From Bacteroidaceae bacterium (GTDB lineage Bacteria > Bacteroidota > Bacteroidia > Bacteroidales > Bacteroidaceae), in NCBI GenBank assembly GCA_902362375.1, contig CABIVS010000005.1, positions 375,278 to 439,277 of the forward strand: a stretch of 64,000 nucleotides of DNA, given 5' to 3'. Below are positions 56,791 through 64,000 of this stretch, one piece after another. The notes beneath the pieces were generated by a model, which did no database searches, was not told where the DNA came from, and saw only the letters and a list, made by a program, of their open reading frames with translations. The position numbers and the translations under genes are program-made. Every line of letters begins with the position of its first letter. The first letter of the stretch is position 1.

Positions 56791-59170
56791 GCGAAGGCAT
56801 ATAAAGCATCACCTGGTCTAATATCACCCCTTCGTCCAATGCCTTGATTACCAATTTGTGGGACTTCTTTCCGGATATCGGAAGTCGGACCGTTCGGATA
56901 GCTTGATTGCGCAGCACATTCTCTTTCCATTCTTCACTCCGTCCTTTCGTTTCATAAGAAATCACTTCAGGCGCAGCATTGTCCAACGATATTGAAAAAC
57001 GTAGTTGATCTCCCCTCACAGGATGATTAGGCAATAAGCGGATGTCAACCTCTACCGAGTCTGTTTTCCAGTTGTCAAAAGAGAACATCAGTGCATCTCC
57101 CTTGTCAATGCCTGTCGCTTTGCTTTCATATCCCAGCCCCTCACAAATAGCAGAAGTTCCTTTCCGCGCATTCAAGGTATTCCTTCCATTCGAGATATTC
57201 TTCCCATCCAAGCCGTTCCATTTATAGATGGCTACACGCTCTTTCATCATTGGAGAAGTAGCAGTTTTTCTTTCCACGCGATTGAATACAGGAAGTTTTC
57301 GGGGTTGGAAATCCATCATGCGATTCCACTTTCCATCTTCCAGTGAGTTATACTGTTTTGTCAATACTACAATGCTGTCATAGGCAAGATCACTTTTCTC
57401 CCAATCTGCTTTTCCGTGGCGGGCTAGTTGGGCATATAGCAATTTCCGGTTCATCTGTGCAGCAGCTTGCACCGGGTATTTCACCAATTCAAAATAAGCA
57501 CTTTGTCTGCCGGATGGGATTTTCGAAGCTACCCGTTCCACTGCCTCCGACAATTTATCATAAGCCTGCAAACGTCCGTTAATTTCTTTTTCACTCCATG
57601 GGAGATCTTTGACAACACGATAGACAGGATCTTTCTCCTCTTCCCTCGTATTTCCCATAAATTCAGGTTTACGAATATGGGCCAGACGATAGTGTTCCTG
57701 CATCACAGGCAATACCGCCTTTGCACACGAAACTCCCAATTCCCGTTCCAGCCAGTGTTTCAAATGAGAGGTCACTCCTTCCGAGGCCACAGCTTCTATA
57801 TTCCAGGCCATATCCATAAACAACTCTATCTGATACTCGGCAGGCTTGATATCTCCGACGTTCAGTATCCACATCTTCTGTATGCCTTGATCGTAAGCCA
57901 GTTTCATTTGCTGGAAGATCAGATACGGGCTCATCGTACCCAACCAGAGATGGTCGTGCGGACGTCCCCAATAAGAAACATGATAATAGACTCCATTCCC
58001 TCCTTTACGTGCACATTCTTCGGCTGTAGGAAAATGGCGGATATAGCCATAGTTATCGTCACACCACATCAATGTTACATCATCAGGCACCTGTAATCCG
58101 GCATGATAAATGTCGAGTACTTCTTTATAAGGGATAAAAACCTGCGGTACTTTAGTTACATCTTTATCTACGTATTTTTCAATCAACCCGCGTTGATCTG
58201 CAAACACACGGTCTATTACCGCCTTCTGTTCTTCCACCGTCTTCGCTCCTTGCATCTTGCCATCGTGTACACCACGCATTCCCAGCGTATAGAGTATTTC
58301 CTGATCTGCCACTTCTTTTACACGGTTTTCCCAGAATTTATAAACAGCCGGAGCATTATTCACATAATCATAAGCCCCTTCCCCTCTTCGCTTCCACTCA
58401 CCGGCAGCATTGCAAGCCATCGGTTCGCAGTGGGAAGCACCGATGAAGATTCCATATTTCTTGGCAGCTTCCCGGTTGCCTTCGGTCAGGAAGAAAGGAA
58501 GTGTACATTCGTGCATTGCAGGCCAATAGGTATTGGCACGCAGACGAAGCAGCAGTTCGAAGATACGCTCATTGGTACGCGGACCGATTTCCCCTTTCAC
58601 TTTTGAAGGTTCATAAGTCCGGTTACTCCACGGCATCAAGCCCCAATCTTCATCATTAATAAAGATACCACGATATTCCACTGAAGGAGCCTGAAGGCTT
58701 TGGAATTTGGAAGGTAATTTAAAAAGTTTCTTCTTTTCCGGAGTCACGTCCGCCCACCATTCCCAGGGAGAGACACCCAGCAAGCGGGATATTTCGAGTA
58801 TTCCATAAGCCGTTCCATGTTTGTCACTGCCGGCTACTACCAATTTACCCTCCGGAGAAACAGATAATAGAAAAGCCTGCTTCTTGCCTTTTAACGTAGA
58901 AACATCTACGCCGATCCGGCCGATAAGCTCACTCTGTCCCACCGTTCCTATCACAATTTCACCTGTTTTCTCATTCGCTTGGGTAGTCGACGACAATACT
59001 GTCTGAATATCACGCCCCAGCATTTCCAATGCAGTTCGTACAACCAGTTCTTCAGAAGGGCTGCAAGCGATGACAACTGTTTGACCGGAAGTCAAAACAA
59101 AATCCTTACTACGAATCGGTAAAGCAACGATCAAAAAGATGAAAAAAGAAAACAGAAGTTTATGTCTCAT
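56777..59170 (-). CDS. GH115 alpha-glucuronidase family protein (797 aa)
   Basis: A secreted protein with signal peptide LLFSFFIFLIVALPIRS. It carries the same GH115 signatures as the PUL B copy: GILEISRLLGVSPWEWWAD, EYRGIFINDEDWGLMPW, LLLRLRANTYWPAMHE, CDDNYGYIRHFP, WGRPHDHLWLGTMSPYLIFQQM. It is about 190 residues shorter, lacking much of the C-terminal beta region. It stands alone, with its own promoter, near an SGNH hydrolase gene rather than a SusCD pair, so it may support several PULs by removing glucuronic acid side groups in the periplasm. Confidence 0.9.
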   Translation of the reverse strand: MRHKLLFSFFIFLIVALPIRSKDFVLTSGQTVVIACSPSEELVVRTALEMLGRDIQTVLSSTTQANEKTGEIVIGTVGQSELIGRIGVDVSTLKGKKQAFLLSVSPEGKLVVAGSDKHGTAYGILEISRLLGVSPWEWWADVTPEKKKLFKLPSKFQSLQAPSVEYRGIFINDEDWGLMPWSNRTYEPSKVKGEIGPRTNERIFELLLRLRANTYWPAMHECTLPFFLTEGNREAAKKYGIFIGASHCEPMACNAAGEWKRRGEGAYDYVNNAPAVYKFWENRVKEVADQEILYTLGMRGVHDGKMQGAKTVEEQKAVIDRVFADQRGLIEKYVDKDVTKVPQVFIPYKEVLDIYHAGLQVPDDVTLMWCDDNYGYIRHFPTAEECARKGGNGVYYHVSYWGRPHDHLWLGTMSPYLIFQQMKLAYDQGIQKMWILNVGDIKPAEYQIELFMDMAWNIEAVASEGVTSHLKHWLERELGVSCAKAVLPVMQEHYRLAHIRKPEFMGNTREEEKDPVYRVVKDLPWSEKEINGRLQAYDKLSEAVERVASKIPSGRQSAYFELVKYPVQAAAQMNRKLLYAQLARHGKADWEKSDLAYDSIVVLTKQYNSLEDGKWNRMMDFQPRKLPVFNRVERKTATSPMMKERVAIYKWNGLDGKNISNGRNTLNARKGTSAICEGLGYESKATGIDKGDALMFSFDNWKTDSVEVDIRLLPNHPVRGDQLRFSISLDNAAPEVISYETKGRSEEWKENVLRNQAIRTVRLPISGKKSHKLVIKALDEGVILDQVMLYMPSPTGE

Positions 59171-59192
59171 AGGTTCTATTATTTATAGAAGA

Positions 59193-59200
59193 CAAAATTA
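59193..59200 (-). promoter_or_regulatory. Candidate -7 box for the 797-aa GH115 gene
   Basis: The minus strand reads TAATTTTG (TAnnTTTG) 23 bp from the ATG at 59170. A near-palindrome around TGTACTAT...GTGTACA (59217-59237) lies just upstream. Confidence 0.4.
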
Positions 59201-59262
59201 CAGGTTTGCAGAAAATGTACTATAGAATAGTGTACAATTTCATAGAATTCTGTCCGACCTAT

Positions 59263-60129
59263 TTAAAATGTAGCAGGCAACGCAAGCAACTGATACATCA
59301 GCGTTCGTGCCATGCGTATCTGTCCTTTCGTGCTGGGATGCAAACGGTCATATCCCGCATCATAGAAATAAATCAGTTGTTCTTCCACCATCGGATTCAA
59401 TCCGGTTACCGCATTAAAATCAATCACGGGGACTCCCCACACATTGCCGGCTTCTTTAACAGCCTGCACGTAGGCATCCACATATTCGCCACAACTGTTC
59501 TGGTAGTTTTCATCCGGTTGCACGTTCGTTTCTCCAAAATTGGCCAATGAGCGGTGCAACGGGGTCAGCAACACAATCTGCTTGTCCGGAAATAGCTGTT
59601 TCAGTCTATTGATTCCTATGTTGATACGTCCCTTATACGTGCTTCCATCCATTATAGGAGTGCGTTTCTTACGGGTTTCCAGCTTTTGGGTTTGTCCACG
59701 GGCTGCCATCACTTGTTCTTCTGTTTCCGTAAACCATTCTCCAATAGGTACACCGTCATTAAAATCATTCGTACCCATCAAAATCACGATAGCATCTACT
59801 TCTCCACCGTGTTCTTTCTTCAGTTGCTCGGCTTGCTGGGGCACATCATTCCATTGCCTGCCACTGATACCATATACATAAGGAGTAATTCCCAGCCATT
59901 CCTGCAGAAAATCCCAGTATTTCTTTATCTTGTCGCCATAACAGTTGGGATCTGTAATAGAGTCTCCCAAATATCCCACTCTTTTTCCTTGCCACGGGTG
60001 CCGGATGCATCCATTATTCGTTTCAACAGAGTTTGCCACTTTAGAAGATTGATTCTGTCCGCACAGAAAAGAGGAACAGAAAAACAGGATGGTACATGTG
60101 AGTAATAATTTGCTTTTCATCGGTATCAT
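59263..60129 (-). CDS. Secreted SGNH/GDSL hydrolase (esterase-like)
   Basis: A 288-residue protein with a signal peptide ending LCGQ; the ATG at 60120 is an equally good start. GDSIT (55-59) carries the nucleophile S57. GTNDF gives the SGNH asparagine block and DRLHPST the Asp-His pair near the C-terminus. These enzymes remove acetyl or other acyl groups from glycans or act as lipases/arylesterases. Next to GH115 a glycan deacetylase role is plausible but not shown. Confidence 0.88.
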   Translation of the reverse strand: MIPMKSKLLLTCTILFFCSSFLCGQNQSSKVANSVETNNGCIRHPWQGKRVGYLGDSITDPNCYGDKIKKYWDFLQEWLGITPYVYGISGRQWNDVPQQAEQLKKEHGGEVDAIVILMGTNDFNDGVPIGEWFTETEEQVMAARGQTQKLETRKKRTPIMDGSTYKGRINIGINRLKQLFPDKQIVLLTPLHRSLANFGETNVQPDENYQNSCGEYVDAYVQAVKEAGNVWGVPVIDFNAVTGLNPMVEEQLIYFYDAGYDRLHPSTKGQIRMARTLMYQLLALPATF

Positions 60130-60162
60130 ACATTAAATGAGAGATTTGTATCTAATATTCGA

Positions 60163-60193
60163 CAAAAATAACTCAAAAAAATGTAGTTTCAAT
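60163..60193 (-). promoter_or_regulatory. Promoter of the SGNH hydrolase gene
   Basis: On the minus strand ATTG (60190-60193), a 19-bp spacer and TATTTTTG (60163-60170) fit the Bacteroides -33/-7 pattern with one mismatch in the -33 box. Confidence 0.5.
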
Positions 60194-60300
60194 CAATTTG
60201 GACGATCAATCTCATCCATACAACCGGATATATAAACATATTCCTATTTGACTATTCTTGCTAAAATGCAGGTATACAGTCTTTTTTCAATCAAGTTATC

Positions 60301-60331
60301 ATTGAGTTTTACAGCTAAAACCCTATCTTTG
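60301..60331 (+). promoter_or_regulatory. Promoter with long leader upstream of the methyltransferase
   Basis: ATTG (60301-60304), a 19-bp spacer and TATCTTTG (60324-60331) form a near-consensus promoter. It is about 230 bp before the ATG at 60562, implying an untranslated leader of roughly 220 nt. Confidence 0.5.
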
Positions 60332-60397
60332 TCACAAACTAAAAGAAAAATTGGATGTTTAACTCATTTTCATTCCATAAGGATTCCGTTCTGTAAA

Positions 60398-60461
60398 TAA
60401 TCTGTAAACCTTCCTCTCATTACAGATTATCCCTTATGTTTTCTGACATACTCTTGTCAGA
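60398..60461 (+). other. Two perfect stem-loops in the methyltransferase leader
   Basis: TAATCTGTAA (60398-60407) pairs with TTACAGATTA (60420-60429), loop 12 nt; TCTGACA (60442-60448) pairs with TGTCAGA (60455-60461), loop 6 nt. Neither is followed by a U-tract. The leader could be regulatory RNA, but no known riboswitch class is recognised. The remaining ~430-bp gap (60130-60561) shows no gene. Confidence 0.45.
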
Positions 60462-60561
60462 GTTATTTTCTATATCTAAATTTTCAAACTATTTGTATGG
60501 TCAAATGGTTGCAAGCATCATTATATGCCTCCATTCGCCGTACAACTAAAACATTAAAACA

Positions 60562-61338
60562 ATGAGTAACGATTTTAAATCAATCCACGAATTCGATTTT
60601 ACACTGATATGTAATTACTTCAAGGCACTAAAACGTCAAGGTCCCGGAAGTCCTGAAGTCACACAAAAAGCCGTAAGCTTCATCAACGAACTGTCCGACA
60701 AGGCACGAATAGCCGACATTGGCTGTGGCACGGGCGGCCAGACAATGGCATTAGCCAACTATACGAAAGGAGAAATTACAGGTATCGACCTTTTCCCCGA
60801 CTTTATCGAGCTATTCAACAAAAATGCAATAGAAGCCCATTGTGAAGACAGAGTAAAGGGTATCGTCGGCTCCATGGACGCTCTGCCGTTTCAAGAGGAA
60901 GAGCTCGATCTGATCTGGTCCGAAGGCGCTATCTACAATATAGGATTCGAACGCGGCATGAACGAATGGAACAAATTCCTGAAAAAGAACGGATTTATCG
61001 CTGTAACGGAAGCCTCGTGGTTCACCCCGGAACGTCCCTCCGAAATAGAAGACTTCTGGATGGCCAATTACCCGGAAATCGATACGATCCCAAGAAAGAT
61101 AATGCAAATGGAAAAAGCAGGATATATCCCGACAGCCCATTTCATTTTACCGGAAAATTGCTGGACCGAGCATTTCTATGCTCCCCAATTCCCGGTTCAG
61201 GAAGCTTTCTTAAAGGAATATGCAGGAAATGACGCAGCCGCAGACCTCATCACCGGGCAACGGTATGAAGAGAGCCTATATAATAAGTATAAGGAATACT
61301 ACGGCTACGTATTCTATATAGGACAAAAAAGAGATTGA
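60562..61338 (+). CDS. Class I SAM-dependent methyltransferase
   Basis: A 258-residue cytoplasmic protein. The SAM-binding motif I is [10 protein letters not shown] (51-60), followed by [16 protein letters not shown] (motif II acid) and [23 protein letters not shown] (motif IV region). It belongs to the UbiE/Methyltransf_11-25 type acting on small molecules; the substrate is not readable. It is a single gene with an unusually long leader and its own terminator. Confidence 0.88.
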   Translation: MSNDFKSIHEFDFTLICNYFKALKRQGPGSPEVTQKAVSFINELSDKARIADIGCGTGGQTMALANYTKGEITGIDLFPDFIELFNKNAIEAHCEDRVKGIVGSMDALPFQEEELDLIWSEGAIYNIGFERGMNEWNKFLKKNGFIAVTEASWFTPERPSEIEDFWMANYPEIDTIPRKIMQMEKAGYIPTAHFILPENCWTEHFYAPQFPVQEAFLKEYAGNDAAADLITGQRYEESLYNKYKEYYGYVFYIGQKRD

Positions 61339-61343
61339 TTATC

Positions 61344-61381
61344 TGCCGGAGAAGTTAGCAAGATAGGACAACTCTCCGGCA
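61344..61381 (+). terminator. Terminator after the methyltransferase
   Basis: TGCCGGAGA (61344-61352) and TCTCCGGCA (61373-61381) form a perfect GC-rich 9-bp stem, extendable by AGTT/AACT with a bulge, followed by TTTATTATCC. Confidence 0.75.
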
Positions 61382-61408
61382 TTTATTATCCTTTACTTTG
61401 CAGAAAAC

Positions 61409-61759
61409 ATGGAGACGAAAGATATCAATAAACAGGAATATCAGTTACGGATCAATAAAGTGACCGACTATATTCACAATCACATAGACCAGCCGTTATC
61501 ATTACAGAAAATGGCAGGTATCGCCTGCTTTTCTCCTTTCCACTTCCATCGCGTATTTACAATCCTGACGGGCGAAACGCCTACGGATTATATCAAACGC
61601 ACCCGGATTGAAAAAGCAGCCCTATTATTAAAACGAAACAAGGAACTTTCCGCCACCGAAATCGCCCGCCTTTGCGGCTTTAGCAGCCTTTCACTTTTAA
61701 GTCGCAATTTCAGGTTACATTTCAGTATGACGATCCGGAAGTTCCGTTCATTAAAATAA
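61409..61759 (+). CDS. Stand-alone AraC-type DNA-binding protein
   Basis: A 116-residue protein consisting of just the AraC/XylS DNA-binding domain: first helix-turn-helix LSLQKMAGIACFSPFHFHRVF, linker TPTDYIKRTRIEKAALLL, second helix-turn-helix ATEIARLCGFSSLSLLSRNF. Relatives of this type usually carry a C-terminal GyrI-like ligand domain, which is missing here (stop directly after the second motif). It may act like MarA/SoxS, controlled by its own level. A small protein gene follows after 13 bp. Confidence 0.87.
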   Translation: METKDINKQEYQLRINKVTDYIHNHIDQPLSLQKMAGIACFSPFHFHRVFTILTGETPTDYIKRTRIEKAALLLKRNKELSATEIARLCGFSSLSLLSRNFRLHFSMTIRKFRSLK

Positions 61760-61772
61760 AACTCTAAAGAAT

Positions 61773-61997
61773 ATGGAAAAAGAAAATAAGATTCTGATTT
61801 TTCGAACTTCTATCACCCAAAGGCGTGACATCAAGCGCATAGGAGAGCTTTTGGCAGAGTTCCCCCAAATAGACAAATGGAATGTGGACTTTGAGGACTG
61901 GGAGAAAATATTAAGAATCGAGTGCAGGGATATCTCTGCACTCGAAATATCGGAAGTACTCCGGAACAATCATATTTTTGCCACCGAACTGGAATAA
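61773..61997 (+). CDS. Small HMA-like (ferredoxin-fold) protein without CxxC
   Basis: A 74-residue protein, MEKENKILIFRTSI at the start and ISALEISEVLRNNHIF near the end, with a beta-alpha-beta-beta-alpha-beta rhythm (IFRTSI / IKRIGELLAEF / KWNVDF / ILRIEC / ALEISEVLRNN). This resembles the heavy-metal-associated fold but has no CxxC pair. It is co-transcribed with the AraC regulator and may be its partner or sensor. Function unknown. Confidence 0.7.
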   Translation: MEKENKILIFRTSITQRRDIKRIGELLAEFPQIDKWNVDFEDWEKILRIECRDISALEISEVLRNNHIFATELE

Positions 61998-62017
61998 AAC
62001 CGGGAAGAGAAAACCTC

Positions 62018-62716
62018 TCAAACTCCCAACAATTGTTTCAATTCAGCCACTCCTTCAGAAGCTCCCTTCTGAATTACATGTATCGAACGGGAAGTATGCG
62101 TATCTACCGGTTTCGGATCAATCAGATACACCTCTGCTCCTCTCGGTACATAATGAAGCAACCCCGCTGCAGGATATACATTAAGCGACGTACCGATAAT
62201 AACGAAAATATCCGCTTTCTCCACATATTGGATGGCTGTTTCAATTTCCGGCACAGCTTCTCCAAACCATACGATAAAAGGTCGCAATTGAGTGCCGTCG
62301 CCGGCCTTGTCTCCCATCTTCACTTCATATTCTTCCGGTTTCAGTTCTTTTATGTAATGGGGATTATGAGGATCTCTACTGGAACACACCTTCGTCAGTT
62401 CGCCATGCAGATGAATGATGTGGCTGCTCCCGGCACGTTCGTGCAGGTTATCGATATTCTGTGTCACCACCGTTACATGGAAGTTTTTCTCCAGTTCTGC
62501 CAACAATTCATGTCCACGGTTCGGCTTTACTTCCAACAACTGTTTCCGACGTTCATTATAGAAATTAATCACCAAAGCCGGGTCACGCTGATAACCTTCA
62601 GGAGTAGCCACCTGCTCCACAGGATATTTATCCCACAAACCGCCTGCATCGCGAAATGTACTAATCCCACTCTCGGCACTCATACCCGCACCCGTCAAAA
62701 CTACCAGATTCTTCAT
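62018..62716 (-). CDS. Sir2-family NAD-dependent protein deacylase lacking the zinc cysteines
   Basis: The start is set at ATG 62716: the minus strand has GGAGG 8 nt upstream, a strong ribosome site, while the longer frame opens with GTG. The 232-residue protein has the NAD motifs LTGAGMSAESGISTFRD and TQNIDNLHE, and the catalytic histidine in IHLHGEL (residue 104). NFYNERR carries the Y-x-x-R pair (Y53, R56) of class III (SIRT5/CobB-like) deacylases, pointing to succinyl/malonyl-lysine. Between HGEL and RPFIVWFGE there is one cysteine instead of four, so the structural zinc is absent. Confidence 0.92.
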   Translation of the reverse strand: MKNLVVLTGAGMSAESGISTFRDAGGLWDKYPVEQVATPEGYQRDPALVINFYNERRKQLLEVKPNRGHELLAELEKNFHVTVVTQNIDNLHERAGSSHIIHLHGELTKVCSSRDPHNPHYIKELKPEEYEVKMGDKAGDGTQLRPFIVWFGEAVPEIETAIQYVEKADIFVIIGTSLNVYPAAGLLHYVPRGAEVYLIDPKPVDTHTSRSIHVIQKGASEGVAELKQLLGV

Positions 62717-62747
62717 TACTATTCCTCCTTCTTTTTTAATAGCCACA

Positions 62748-62755
62748 CAAATGTA
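62748..62755 (-). promoter_or_regulatory. -7 box for the sirtuin gene
   Basis: The minus strand reads TACATTTG (TAnnTTTG), 32 bp from the ATG at 62716. This position also supports the shorter start, since the GTG at 62746 would lie almost at the transcription start. Confidence 0.5.
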
Positions 62756-62849
62756 ATCAGAATCATCGAATAAAAGAACACTTTCTTACGCTTAATATAA
62801 TCCGGTTTATGCAGAACTTTAAGATGAAAGATACAGATAGTTAGCATTA

Positions 62850-62959
62850 TTTATGGCAACAACTATTCGTCTGACTACTGTTATTCTTTCGTCTGACAGT
62901 TGTCAGACGAAAAAACAACAATTGTCAGACGCAAGTTCAACAGTTGTCAGACGATTAAT
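62850..62959. repeat. 22-bp-period array with five GTCAGACG/CGTCTGAC boxes
   Basis: GTCAGACG occurs at 62902, 62924 and 62946, exactly 22 bp apart. Its reverse complement CGTCTGAC occurs at 62868 and 62890, also 22 bp apart. The two orientations meet at a 20-bp near-perfect palindrome CGTCTGACAGTTGTCAGACG (62890-62909). The units starting at 62894, 62916 and 62938 share the core ACA(A/G)TTGTCAGACG. It lies in the divergent gap between the sirtuin and FKBP genes, about 150 bp upstream of the FKBP -7 box. Confidence 0.75.
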
Positions 62960-63104
62960 TATCTACATAAACCAACCTAAATAATAAGAATAAGCCGATT
63001 AAATCCTACGAATAAAAGGACTAATTCTTAAAAGAAAAGCGATTAACTTTCACAGATATAAGAATTTTTAAATAGCAAATGCTAAATCATTCAAATAAAA
63101 CACG

Positions 63105-63112
63105 TACTTTTG
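63105..63112 (+). promoter_or_regulatory. -7 box for the FKBP gene
   Basis: TACTTTTG (TAnnTTTG) 78 bp before the ATG at 63190. The leader contains a stem GATTGAAA (63133-63140)/TTTCAATC (63164-63171) and a possible 15-codon frame (63150-63197) that ends overlapping the FKBP start. Confidence 0.5.
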
Positions 63113-63189
63113 CGATTCATAAATTTGCAATTGATTGAAAGCTAAAACCATGATGGTGATGCATTTCAATCGCCAACAAAAAACATTAT

Positions 63190-63774
63190 ATGGATAAATT
63201 CAGTTACGCTATTGGCCTCGGAATTGGTCAAAACTTATCAAGTATGGGAATCGGAAACCTTGCGGTAGATGATTTCGCACAAGCAATCAAAGACGTATTG
63301 GAAGGCAATCAGACGGCTATCAGCCACAATGAAGCCCGCGAAATAGTAAACAAGTATTTCGAAGAACTGGAAGCTAAAATGGGTGCCGTTGCTATCGAAC
63401 AAGGACAGGCTTTCCTCGAAGAAAACAAAAAAGGACCGGGGGTAGTTGTTCTTCCCAGCGGACTACAATATGAAATTATCAAAGAAGGTACAGGCAAAAA
63501 GCCGAAAGCTACCGACCAGGTAAGATGCCACTATGAAGGAACATTGATCGACGGTACGCTGTTCGACAGTTCTATCCAACGCGGAGAACCGGCTGTATTC
63601 GGTGTCAACCAAGTAATCCCGGGATGGGTGGAAGCGTTGCAGCTGATGCCGGAAGGTTCTAAATGGAAACTGTATATTCCGTCAGAACTCGGCTATGGCG
63701 CAAGAGGTGCCGGGGAAATGATCCCTCCTCATAGCACACTCATTTTTGAAGTAGAATTACTCGAAGTATTATAA
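63190..63774 (+). CDS. FKBP-type peptidyl-prolyl cis-trans isomerase
   Basis: A 194-residue protein without a signal peptide. The N-terminal ~85 residues are the helical dimerisation domain (YAIGLGIGQNLSSMGIGNLAVDDF, FLEENKKGPGVVVLPSGLQYEII) of FklB/FkpA/Mip-type proteins. The C-terminal FKBP domain has QVRCHYEGTLIDGTLFDSS, VIPGWVEALQLMPEGSKW and YGARGAGEMIPPHSTLIFEVELL. It should be a cytoplasmic foldase/chaperone. A second FKBP-type gene follows after 20 bp, so they form an operon with one member predicted to be exported. Confidence 0.95.
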   Translation: MDKFSYAIGLGIGQNLSSMGIGNLAVDDFAQAIKDVLEGNQTAISHNEAREIVNKYFEELEAKMGAVAIEQGQAFLEENKKGPGVVVLPSGLQYEIIKEGTGKKPKATDQVRCHYEGTLIDGTLFDSSIQRGEPAVFGVNQVIPGWVEALQLMPEGSKWKLYIPSELGYGARGAGEMIPPHSTLIFEVELLEVL

Positions 63775-63794
63775 ATAAAAAATTTCAAAGCAAA

Positions 63795-64000
63795 ATGAAA
63801 AAAGTTAGTATTTTTATGGCAATCGCCGCTGCTGCAAGCCTTGCTTCTTGTACAGCTCAAGCTCCTAAAGCAAATCTGAAATCAGACATCGACTCACTGT
63901 CTTATTCTATCGGTATGGCTCAGACTCAAGGTCTGAAAGGCTATCTGACAGGTCGTCTGGACGTTGATACTACCTACATGGCAGATTTCATCAAAGGTTT
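63795..64000 (+). CDS. FKBP-type isomerase lipoprotein, N-terminal part (cut by window end)
   Basis: The ATG at 63795 opens a frame of 68 codons to the window end. The signal peptide MKKVSIFMAIAAAASLASC has a lipobox LASC (C19). After it, DSLSYSIGMAQTQGLKGYL matches the FKBP N-terminal dimerisation domain of the gene just upstream. It is therefore most likely an envelope-anchored FKBP paralogue; the catalytic domain is outside the window. Confidence 0.85.
   Translation, partial: MKKVSIFMAIAAAASLASCTAQAPKANLKSDIDSLSYSIGMAQTQGLKGYLTGRLDVDTTYMADFIKG

Noticed and set aside
61409..61997. AraC gene and small downstream gene as one frameshifted AraC-GyrI gene
   Set aside because: The 74-residue protein has its own start and does not resemble a GyrI-like domain, so two intact genes are more likely.

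Overview
The window reads as chromosomal DNA of a gut Bacteroides (B. thetaiotaomicron/ovatus/xylanisolvens type). The evidence is two SusC/SusD pairs, a hybrid two-component regulator (HTCS), many secreted glycosidases with lipoprotein signals, the Bacteroides -7 promoter word TAnnTTTG in front of many genes, and few strong Shine-Dalgarno sites. No rRNA, tRNA, insertion sequence, phage gene or CRISPR array was seen.

Region 1 (1 to about 22.8 kb, all minus strand) is a polysaccharide utilisation locus (PUL A). In transcription order: DUF1735-GH43 lipoprotein, IPT/NHL lipoprotein, SusC, SusD, DUF1735-type surface lipoprotein, a fimbrillin-like/FISUMP lipoprotein, a fimbrillin-like lipoprotein fused to an endonuclease/exonuclease/phosphatase (EEP) domain, GH2, a GH130 lipoprotein, a second GH2, GH105, and a large unknown secreted protein cut by the window edge. 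GH2 + GH130 + GH105 suggests a glycan with beta-mannosyl (or similar) and uronic acid residues; this is inference.

Region 2 (23.2 to 44.1 kb, minus strand) is a second, adjoining PUL (PUL B). In transcription order: HTCS sensor-regulator, GH43, two Tat-exported Gfo/Idh/MocA oxidoreductases with a small membrane protein between them, a double DUF1080 protein, an unusual ApbE-like protein, SusC, SusD, GH115 and GH105. The oxidoreductase + DUF1080 set matches the oxidation/elimination (3-keto sugar) route of glycan cleavage, here beside classical hydrolases for uronic-acid-bearing arabinan/galactan-like glycans. Stem-loop terminators separate SusCD, GH115 and GH105.

Region 3 (44.1 to 59.2 kb) holds an ADP-forming acyl-CoA synthetase (minus), then methionyl-tRNA synthetase metG and a plus-strand surface-glycan cluster: Wzx-type flippase, fucosyltransferase-like protein, LicD-like protein and four further glycosyltransferases. 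It ends tail-to-tail, with a 14-bp overlap, against a second GH115.

Region 4 (59.3 to 64 kb) holds an SGNH hydrolase, a methyltransferase, a small AraC regulator with a small partner protein, a sirtuin lacking the usual zinc cysteines, and two FKBP-type prolyl isomerases (the second cut by the window end).

The most unexplained signal is in the intergenic DNA. Several unrelated gaps carry degenerate direct repeats with the same 22-bp period (clearest at 62850-62959, 46677-46764 and 33416-33503; weaker at 23033-23090 and 60376-60463). The unit sequence differs from gap to gap. There are also an 18-bp perfect palindrome upstream of PUL A and an 11-bp inverted repeat bracketing the HTCS promoter.
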